Below the pieces are notes generated by a model. That model saw nothing but the letters and a program-made list of their open reading frames with translations, did no database searches and had not been told where the DNA came from. A program made the translations under genes and the position numbers. This document shows, piece by piece, positions 9,162 through 17,738 of a stretch of DNA of 22,966 bases; position 1 is the stretch's first letter, and each line of letters opens with the position of its first letter. Origin of the DNA: Paramacrobiotus richtersi (Eukaryota; Tardigrada; Eutardigrada; Parachela; Macrobiotidae); contig JAQGAU010000882.1 in the NCBI GenBank assembly GCA_034698045.1, positions 1 to 22,966 of the forward strand, written 5' to 3'.

Positions 9162-9699
9162 TACCATCACTCTCGCAGATATAGAAAATTTCATCGTTAC
9201 ATCTGAGACGATATTCGTTAGAACACTTCAGCTACGTAATGATTATTATTCAAAACTGACAAACAACCATCAGGGTTTATGTGGTGGAGGATGACAGGTT
9301 GTTCTCACATACCGGCTCATTGATGGAATACTCGACCTGCGCAAAATCGTTAAATTTTCCCGTTGCAGGAACAGTCAGGGCGATACAGTTGACTGCAGAT
9401 AGTAAAGGTCTTCTTTGCGAAAATCCAGATGCACAATCACGCCGTCAATGCGGAAAATCTCTCCTTCTCAGGCTTCCATCTTCAGTTTGCTGTGTGCTCG
9501 CATCCCGACTGCACATGCTGCGAAATGAAGTATTTCTTACAATGGATAGAATCACTGCACGCCTCATCAGTCCACTTTCACGTGTGGTGAGCGCGAGTGG
9601 ACTGTGGTGTGGCCTCTGGATCCGGTGATGCTTCCGCACAGCCACCTATGGAACTCTCACTGGGGCACAAATCGCACCTGGTTCTCCAGCTACCAGTAA

Positions 9700-11106
9700 A
9701 AAACAGAGCTGCTAGTTCCGTGTCATGTTAGAATTACGCTCACATTGTTTGAAAACCAGTTTTCAAGAAACACATTGGACAGTATGCGTTTCACACATCG
9801 ATCCGCATCAAATAAAGCGGCGATTAAAGACACTTACATAGACAAACGTCTGCTTTGGTAGTAAAAATTTTGGTAAATATATATTTTGATTTAACTGATG
9901 TCATTGTACCAACATGGCAATGAAAATGGGAAACACTTTGAACAATTTATGTTGATCTCCATGGAGGTAACCGTCAGGTAACCGTCATTTAACCGTTGGA
10001 ATTTAAACGTCAGTTTCTGCTGGTATGTGCAAGCCAGAAGTCCTGCTTTCATCTGAACAATTTACGGAAAGAAGGCACATCAACCGGCATCACAAGAATT
10101 AGGAACGCGGTTTGCAGTTACATTTAAAAATGGCCTGGGTCCAGAGACAGATAATACTGACCACAAGGTTTGACCTACCGCAGATACTTTTATGATTTAT
10201 GATACTCTGTTTGATATGACGATTGTACATCGACGGTGACGGAGGACGGTTCTGCAATCGATGCATCTTTCAATAGCAATATAATATTATGCAGTGCAGT
10301 TATTTCTGTGGCGATTCGTTTTCCGGTTTTTCACGACCAAGAATCAAGACATACACTTACTGTAAGAAAATGACCAACGAAATTCCTGCACGACGCACGC
10401 GTCATATTCTAAAACAGAAACGACCGCTTTGCTTCGTGAAAGCGCGAAAAAAATTTTATTTGAAAGAGACCATGTATAAAGCAAGACCATACTAAATCAA
10501 CCAAATCAAGTAAAAAGCTTGCTCCAGTCAAAACGGCCCGGAACCGTGACCGTAACTGGGAATGCATATTAGATAATAACAGGATAAAATTAGAAATATT
10601 AAAAAGATTTTAATCACTGGCACGCGAATGCTCCACTTGATGTTTATTTGTTCTTGGCATTTCGCACAACCATAGCCGCAGAATACACTAGCAAATGAAT
10701 TGTGATAATATCCGTACAGAAGCAACTACAGTTCTACGGCCATTGTTTCAGTCTATACTATATGCACAGAGCTGGATTGTTCGTTTCCTATAGGAAACGA
10801 TGCCTTCGCACAGAAACAGCTGGCATTGTTCTGCAGGGTGCAGAATAATGGCACCACCGAAACAGACAAATCAGAATAGACCAGCTTCGAACCGTGCCAA
10901 GTTGCCAACTACAGCAGGCTGTGCTGTTTCGCTTCGAATGCCAAAATGCTGCCAAATCTCGGGAAAACTGCCTAAGCGCTTTAGCATCGTGAACAGCTGG
11001 ATGCATGCGCGTCAACAACGCGGAGCTATTGCGGAATAAACAGTCGAACACTTGTTTTGCTGTGCAATTTTGCAAAATTGCAGAGCAAGTTGAACCACCG
11101 ATAAAC
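9700..11106. other. Intergenic stretch, mostly unexplained
   Basis: No firm gene. A possible orphan exon at about 10114-10168 (acceptor ggtttgcag, donor ACAAG|GTTTGA) encodes a short polar peptide but has no partner. Around 9966-9988 the word gtaaccgtca occurs twice in close succession. A 151-codon minus-strand frame at 10788-11243 is Cys/Ser-rich, overlaps the signal-peptide exon of the Ig gene and lacks any recognisable domain; I regard it as an antisense shadow. Confidence 0.35.
10781..10800. repeat. Perfect 20 bp palindrome
   Basis: TCGTTTCCTATAGGAAACGA is its own reverse complement over all 20 bases. It lies about 300 bp upstream of the Ig gene start and could be a dimeric transcription-factor site or simply chance. 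No flanking terminal repeat points to a transposon. Confidence 0.8.
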
Positions 11107-14100
11107 ATGCAGTGCTGTGTGGTTGTGTTCTGTCTTTTGATGGCGAGACTTTTGATCCTTACGAATGTGGTCGACGCTTGTCCTGCACGGCCTTCAGTTG
11201 TCCACTGCCATGACTTTGACTGGGATTCCCCACGTCGACACACCGATGGGCGCTACTTCGGACTCCAGTGTTTAGCGGAGCACGTAACAAAAGGTACGGA
11301 GTTTTCAGCTTGGGGTTTTGCTCGTAAATGTTTATCACACCACTGTACAGGAAGAAAGGCGTATGTCTATTTCCCGTACAGGGAAACAACGTTCATTTGA
11401 ACGTGAATTAAAGAATTATGGGAACGCACAGCTTTTTACTGATTGTTCTTTTTAGCAACAGGTATTTTAATAACAATATACAGTATCTTATTCTGGTTGT
11501 GAAAGAATCTTTGAAATGAAATCCAGGAAAAATGCCACGCCATTTTTGCTCATTTCTGGCTTTGATCAGAAGTTTTCCCCTTGTACGGGCACATTATCAT
11601 ACCATGTCATTATAATACCGATACGTACCGTTTATAATTTTCTTGGCGAGCATAGAGGGAAATTAGTGTGCTGGATTACAACAGAACAAGACTTCAGGAA
11701 ACGTATCACTAACATATAGTATGTATAGCGCTTATGGTAATTCCGGGATTTTCTTGATGCTATCTAGAAGTCCAATTTGGAGCTTAGATTTCATAAAGAA
11801 TGTTGTTATATGATGTGCTATATATATATGGAGCAACAGCTTAAACCGGGAATTCGCGTTGAAACCGCTCTTAGGTTCCCTTATAAGAAAGATTTTCAAA
11901 ATATCACGAGCTCGTTCAGTAAAGAAGGAAACTGGAAGCGAATTAGCTTGCTTTTTAAGTAGCAAAACACACCTTCCCACTTCGTTCAATGTGTATCTCT
12001 ATGAGTGAATGGCCATTCTAATTCCCGGCGGTTAATGACGTGGCTAGCTGATCATTAGGCATAACTACAAAACAGTTTATTTACAGATCAGCCAACGGTA
12101 GATCCAGTTCAACTGCGGCAGCCGCTACATTCCACCGTTCGTTATGAATGTGAGCCGCTGGGTCCGGCCCATCCGTACCGATACAACTTTCACTTCGACG
12201 ACCGAGGTCATCCCAAACCGCTCCGGTTGTTGTTCCAGAAACAACTCCGCGGGTCGACATATGACTGGGCAAAGGACGGCAAGGTGTTCGATAGTTTGTC
12301 CGTTAGGGATGGCTCATGTCGGATCCATGTTAGGGACGGTCTCCTCAAGATCGAAAACGTCATACCGTGGGACGAGGGAATCTACTCCTGTGTTCATATA
12401 AGTTCGTGCCAGTATGAATCGCCGTTTTCCGGGACGTGCCAGGTACAATGGGGTCCCACGTTTCGACTGGCAGTAACTGCGATAGGTAACGTTTTGTAAT
12501 TAGTTCATAAATACCCAAGTATGCTATTGTATGTATGTCCTTGCTAATGCGACAAACGTTATAATGGTTTGTTACGATCGCACCCGCCCGATAAAAATTG
12601 TGATGCATTGAGCTGAATACACTTTTTTTAGTCTACGTCACGTTATTTCTCGCAAAAGTTTTATTCATTTTATACAGAACTTTGCAAGCTGTTTCAGAAA
12701 GAAAACATATCTTAAAGCTTGATAATCTTTACAAATTGATTGCTCCTGAACTAAAAAAACCTGATTTCGACCTTGTGGTCCATTTGTTGAACTGAACGGT
12801 ATCTCCTGGTAACCATTTCGTGATTCCGTTTACTTTTTGCGCAGAGATCAGTTCAACGATAACTCTGCCCACAAGCGTCACAAGCGCTGCACCGTCAAGA
12901 CTGTCAACTAACTTTGTATCAACCACGTTAGCATCACTGCTGCAGCTAACTACTGGCGTTATCTTCATTTCTCCAAAAAAAGCTACTGTGACGGATACTT
13001 CCAGTACGGCCGACATAATCAGCGTGTCGATCCAGCCCATTGCTTCAAATGTGACAGAATACACATCACCACAAGTTCCCGCTTCTGGTACGTCAACGGA
13101 TGAAAGTTTACTAATGAAGGATGGTGTTTTATATCACCCATTCGGTTTGTATCTCCTCTTGCGACTAATGCTAAGCTCATACTTCGTGTTCTAAGCCGAA
13201 GTTCTAGAACATTTTATTTAAGACATGTTCTAAAACTTTTAGGGCAAAACATTCCTATAAAACTTTCGTACTGAAACAGATGTTTCAGAGCTAATCTTAA
13301 ACCAGTTTTATCTGGATCCGTGGTCATACTGATAAAACGTTTCTAGTAATAGCTCCACCCGTTGACCAGATCTACCAATAGTACCTGGATACAATATTGC
13401 ACGGTAAAATACCGGCATGGGAAAATATAGGATTATTTGGATCAAATAAATTTGAATCTAGATAAAAATAAGAATACGCGAGATTATTTTGAAGTTAACG
13501 TTATGCAATGCCGTAAAATTCATGGTCATTTATATGAAATCATTCGAATGCAACATGAATTTAATGTAACCTACCTATATAAAAAATGATAACTGCGCAA
13601 CATAATATTATTTAATTTTTACTTTGTTTAGGGTTCAGTGTAGCAAATCTAATTACACGTTAATTAACGATGCTGAAAATGCACTCGTAATAATTAACGA
13701 AAGTTTAATGACACTTAGCACGAACTGAGAATTAAAAACTTGCGGTTTATTCAGCGGTGTGTGCAATGTTATTGTAACCGAATCACTATTTTTTATTTTT
13801 CTTTAAAATTAATTAGGATCTTGTAAGCATCCGGCAGCGCTGTGATTGGTCGAACTGCTAAAACATGTTCTAAGAGGAAGGAAAGCCCCTCCCTACTAAA
13901 ACATGTCTTATTTCTTCTTAAAACATGCTTTAATGAAAATGTTTTATTTGTGCTCATACTTTTTTGTTTCAGTGATGTAACACTAAAACAAAGTGTGCTC
14001 ATACTTCGTAAAACAAATTTCGCTTAAAACTGTTTTATTTCCTTAAAACATGGAGTATAAGCTTAGCATAACTGTCTGTATTTTCTTGTATTTCCTGTGC

Positions 14101-14387
14101 CTAGCGTGCTTACACGTAAATCAAGTAATCAGAGCAGTCAACAGTTTTTGAGTATTATTACCCTACGTTTAATTGCAGACAGCAAAGGTCACAGTGAAGG
14201 ACAAGAAACATGGCAGACAGTCGACGATCCGGAATGGAAGAGCAATGTCAGCGACGTGGATTCTGAGTACGATACGGATGACGTTCAGGTGGCGCTGTAC
14301 AACTTTACCTACCCTGCAGAATGCCCCTGGTGTACCGGCAACTGTCCGTGTCTCAGGAAACGCAAGCGCAAAGATATCAAGGTCTGA
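11107..14387 (+). CDS. Secreted single-Ig-domain protein with Ser/Thr-rich stalk and basic Cys-rich tail
   Basis: Four exons: 11107-11293, 12087-12485, 12845-13087 and 14179-14387. Donors are AAAG|GTACGG, ATAG|GTAACG and TCTG|GTACGT; acceptors are ttatttacag, ttttgcgcag and tttaattgcag. All three introns are phase 1, typical of extracellular modules, and the joined length is 1,038 nt (345 aa). Residues 1-21 are a signal peptide (MQCCVVVFCLLMARLLILT) with likely cleavage after VDA. Exon 2 is an Ig-like domain: RYEC (Cys84), YDWAKDG (Trp123) and DEGIYSC (Cys164). Exon 3 is rich in Ser and Thr, a probable O-glycosylated stalk. Exon 4 is acidic, then ends with CPWCTGNCPC and an RKRKRK run. No transmembrane segment is visible, so it is secreted unless a membrane exon was missed. 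Ligand and function are unknown. Confidence 0.8.
13168..14069. mobile_element. MITE-like element in the last intron of the Ig gene
   Basis: ATGCTAAGCTCATACTTCGT at 13168 and its imperfect reverse complement ending at 14069 form 28 bp terminal inverted repeats with four mismatches. The ends carry many short subterminal repeats: acatgttcta/acatgtttta-type words near 13222, 13862, 13900, 13920 and 14045, and gctcatactt near 13175, 13953 and 13998. That architecture is typical of non-autonomous hAT- or P-like elements, but I could not define a target duplication, so the superfamily is open. There is no coding capacity. AT-rich composition sets it apart from the adjacent exons. Confidence 0.7.
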
Positions 14388-15308
14388 ACGCTTTACTTAC
14401 TCCATAAGCTGTACGTAGTTATTATGCAACGTTTTCCAGGCTTTTTGCGTTGCTGTTTGTTTAGTCTTGTTTAATCCGTCTCATCGACTGCGACGACTTA
14501 AAGATTCCACAACAATCGAAATGTTTTACACTACTTTGGTATGCATTCATCCAGCTAGTTTTGTGCAGCGCTGGCGCCAACATATTGTTTTACAATCAAA
14601 ATCAGCGCTTGTATGCCGTGGTACGGATGAGAAAATTCATCAGCAAACCGTAAATTTATCAGTAAGCCCATGATATTAAAGCTCATAGAGAACTGAATTA
14701 GGTAAGTACACGAGTTTCTTCGCCAGCGAATCTCCTTACAAATTCAGAGAGTAAATGGGGACTGTGTGTTTGGGACCCCTAACAATGCCGACCAGCTTAA
14801 TGAGTTGTTTCTGTTATAATTGTTTTGTCCTACTAACACGTGTTGTCAGTGTGCGCAGTATGTAAAACAGTTACGACAAGAAAATAAAAAATAATACATA
14901 CAAAAAAAATTACAAATCAACAGTCCATTGGAAAAAAAAATTGAATTGGAAAAGTAATTAATAAACTGAGGTCACATTTCTCAATTAAATAATTATATAT
15001 TGCCAGTTAAATAATTTTAAAACGCTATTAACGTTGCGTTGCCGGACATCGCACTCACAAATTCACAATCATTGAGGTTCGAAAAGTTGCTCTCACGGAC
15101 AAATTGACATATCCAATCTTGCAAGCAATAGAAAAATCTTTTCCAAGACCACAAAGCACAATAGTGGTGGCTGTATATCACTATTTTAAAAACTTTTGCG
15201 TTTTGTAGAACCTTGTAGCTTCTTTCCTTGATCTGAATAACCCTGTAGATGAATGGTGACTTTGAAAATGGAATCTGAATCTGTCAATTCTTGTCGAAAT
15301 AATAACGT
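14388..15308. other. Intergenic, AT-rich, nothing identified
   Basis: No gene-like frame or repeat was recognised. 14880-15030 is strongly A/T-rich with several AATAAA-like words (for example near 14881), which could include a distal polyadenylation signal for the Ig gene about 0.5 kb beyond its stop. Confidence 0.35.
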
Positions 15309-15578
15309 ATGTTGCCAGGCCACGCTACCAACGCCACCACGAAGTTCCGCAACGATGGCGAAATGTTGAAGGTTATCATGCAGCGGACTGAAATTCTCTT
15401 TGCCTTCTTCTTCATGGTTAATTTCCTTAGTCTCATCGTTCGTGACGATCTTGACCCGAACTTTCCCGGTACTGTAGGTGATTGTGGGAAAGCAGACTGT
15501 GACGTTTCTTACTGCGGAACCTGTACAACATTTCTTGACGAATATGTAATATGTACTCTAGAGATACAGTATGTTTGA
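15309..15578 (+). CDS. Possible small secreted Cys-rich protein
   Basis: A single open frame contains candidate starts at 15309, 15363 and 15378. From the last, the peptide opens with MQRTEILFAFFFMVNFLSL, a good signal peptide, then an acidic stretch and a Cys cluster (GDCGKADCDVSYCGTC), ending at TGA 15576-15578. From the third Met it is about 66 residues. No known family is recognised. A weak donor (TAT|GTAATA) at 15546 could truncate it, but the only phase-compatible partner downstream lies on the antisense side of the proline-rich gene, so I prefer the intronless model. It could be a short effector or peptide precursor, or a chance frame. Confidence 0.4.
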   Translation: MLPGHATNATTKFRNDGEMLKVIMQRTEILFAFFFMVNFLSLIVRDDLDPNFPGTVGDCGKADCDVSYCGTCTTFLDEYVICTLEIQYV

Positions 15579-15727
15579 CAATAGTGGTTAATTGGCAGCG
15601 ATAGTCATTTCTGCCATCTCCTGTGTAAAATGATTTATATATTATTAGTTAAACCATTGGAATGAAAACATCTACGCAACGCTACACAAAATTAGTACAG
15701 TTCCAGCATGCAGTAATTTACTGTCAG

Positions 15728-16623
15728 TTACGCACCGCTGCCAGAAAGATCAAAATGCCATTCTATGCGCGCACGATCGGTATCTGGGGCTCGTGCCAGA
15801 AACGCCATTTTCCAATCGTTCCTCACTTTATGGGATATGTTGCGCTCGATCATCATAGACGCATGACCGCCAACCTGTCCAGAAAGGGTGTGTTCATAAC
15901 AAGACAGTAGTATTATTACGAATGTCGGAGCATGTGAAATTTCCAGATTTAAATACTTATCATTAATCCATGCGTTTGCACTGTACTCGTATCAGAGTCG
16001 TATGCATAGATGTATGTATGTATACCCGTAAATTTGCTGAACAATATTTTGGCTAAAGATAGCTTGAATTCTACCGTTACACAGGAATAACTGTAAGTTA
16101 CAGTTAGGACGTCCTTACCTGATTTCCTTTTACCAGTATCAGTGGGATGTATATAACAGTCCAAACTGGAGCAGTATCCGATGCTCATTTTATTTTCACT
16201 TAATTCTCCTTTAGACGGTGTAAACACGAATCCAACATTTCCTTCAGAAAGTAGTGGCTGACTGCCTTGCTTAGCGAAGACAAGCTTAGCGAGTTTCGGA
16301 CTGTCACCGGCAGTACCCTTATAACCCGATGGCAGCGTTCTCGGTGGTAACTTCTCATATGCCGACGAAATGACGGATGACGCATTGACATGTGGCTGGG
16401 GTGTTATCGGATATGGAAGGGTTCCGGAGACGGCATATTATGGCAATGGTTGAGGCATGTTTGGGTACGAGGGCTGAGGCATAACAGCTTGTTGACTGGG
16501 GTGTAAGCTTTGGTAAACTGCCTGTGTTGGCAGCGGGAGGCTAGGATAAGGTGGAGGTGGGGTTGGTTGGTTAAATGTGGGATTATACGCTGGATTGAAG
16601 GGCGGTGGACGATTTGGCTGCAT
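15728..16623 (-). pseudogene. Proline-rich (PPxY) protein gene with an in-frame TAA
   Basis: The ATG at 16623-16621 has a good context (caaaATGC). The first 61 codons are Pro/Gln/Tyr-rich with PPPPYPSLP, a PPxY-type WW-domain ligand, and PSYPNMPQP. A TAA at 16440-16438 then interrupts the frame, but the same frame stays open for a further ~160 codons and keeps the character of the protein (LPYPITPQP, then SAYEKLPPRTLPSGY, then GNVGFVFTPSKGEL and GYCSSLDCYIHP). A donor candidate (TCAG|GTAAGG) occurs at 16118; phase-0 donors occur slightly further on (for example ACG|GTAGAA). A last exon 15874-15728 after tttctggacag encodes VGGHASMMIERNI and IEWHFDLSG, then TAA. A single C-to-T change (CAA to TAA) would explain the stop. 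Family unknown. It may be a recent pseudogene, a null allele, readthrough or a base error. Confidence 0.6.
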
Positions 16624-17738
16624 TTTGTCCGATTCTAAACCTCTGATTGTTTATGCATTTAGTGATATACTAATTAAGAATAACTGCTTCAAAGTTGAAA
16701 TGCAGTAAACTTGTAAAGTGTTGTCACAATCTCTAGGGGTCCGTGGCGATGACTAAACTGTCTGGTAACGCGAACGCATTGGTATCGCCGACAGCAGAGT
16801 AAACACAATTTATGAATTCAGTGCCGATAAGAGTGATTGTTTATCAGTATTATCAGTTCAATATTTAAATGTTGTGCACACTGCGATACGACAAGCAGCA
16901 AACATTGGAATTTGGATTAAAATTTCATAATTACGCCGCATAGTTTACTACATGTACCGATATACCTATTAAATTGAAAGAAACATAGTGCTACTGGGAA
17001 GAAACTGGGCTACTAGAGGATAATTTGTACAGCAATATAATTATGCTATGTACTTTACATACACTAACAAGTTAAGTTACTATCGTATCTCTTATCAAGA
17101 TTCATACATTTCTACGTGTCGGATTTGCCGCATGCAGTGCCGGTATTACGAATGTCATTTGCTGTAATGATAAATGAAGTATTAATTCGCTGACTAACAA
17201 TTGTAAATTCGAACAGTTCTTGTAAATCTTATGCAAGTACGTACTCTGTTCGGTAAAAAAACAGAAAACGGCTACAACTGCTTGTGTTTGCCGTATATAA
17301 TACGCACTTTTGTAGGTTGTACTTTCCGTTTACGCATGTACTCTTTATACAGCATTCGACAAAAACGGCTTCTCGACAATCCACACTCATTAGTTTGTTT
17401 ATGCTCCAGAAGCAATGACAAAATCGCTAATGCCACGAAAATACATTACTGCAGACGTTAAACGATTCAAGTCTGTCTTTTTTTATTTTCATCTTGCTAA
17501 GAACTTCTGTCGCGAGACCGGTTTTTAAATATTCCGCAAATAATAAATACTGGATTTGTGATATCATTTTCTGCACCTCTACTTTGCCACAAGGATCCAG
17601 CTTGGCTGCAGTACTGTCGAACTTGCATACGTTTCAGTTATTAGATGATTCGTACGCCATTGAAAACAATATCGGCAAAAACCATCCGAGTCGCTTTTCT
17701 CTTCGTTTGACTGTTATTACATCCAAATTGTCCGCAAC
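16624..17738. other. Divergent intergenic region between the proline-rich and GPCR genes
   Basis: The proline-rich gene runs left and the GPCR gene runs right, so this 1.1 kb probably holds both promoters. No gene-like frame with domain content was found; the ORFs at about 17231-17742 have no recognisable motif. No clear TATA element could be assigned. Confidence 0.4.

Larger units (their letters stand above)
8169..9699 (+). pseudogene. von Willebrand A-type domain gene, apparently broken
   Basis: Exon 8169-8327 (acceptor atatttacag, donor GACG|GTGACA, phase 1) encodes CESTIDAIFILADLSF, matching the start of a vWA domain; the MIDAS motif DxSxS reads DLSFY. Exon 9179 onward (acceptor ctctcgcag, phase 1) continues with FVRTLQL, the Y-x-K-L region and LCGGG, equivalent to the GGGT loop. 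There an in-frame TGA (9292-9294) sits at or next to the second MIDAS threonine. The frame is then open to 9399 (TYRLIDGILDL), after which the domain resumes in another frame at 9399-9586 (KVFFAKI, then SHPD, then KYFLQWIESL, like the closing strands of vWA). A last exon 9642-9699 after a 55 bp intron ends in TAA. The usual TDG strand seems missing. Stop, frame change and gap together suggest a pseudogene, though an unseen exon or a sequence error is possible. Confidence 0.6.

Noticed and set aside
9281-9628. 115-codon plus frame over the vWA closing exon
   Set aside because: It is Arg/Ser/Leu-rich with no vWA features; the overlapping frame at 9399-9586 matches the end of the domain and has a GTGAGC donor.
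10788-11243. 151-codon minus-strand ORF
   Set aside because: It overlaps the signal-peptide exon of a well-phased plus-strand gene, has no domain and has shadow-like Ser/Cys/Arg composition.
15662-15910. Plus-strand ORF of 82 codons
   Set aside because: It is antisense to the last exon of the proline-rich gene, whose frame is more protein-like and fits an acceptor and stop.
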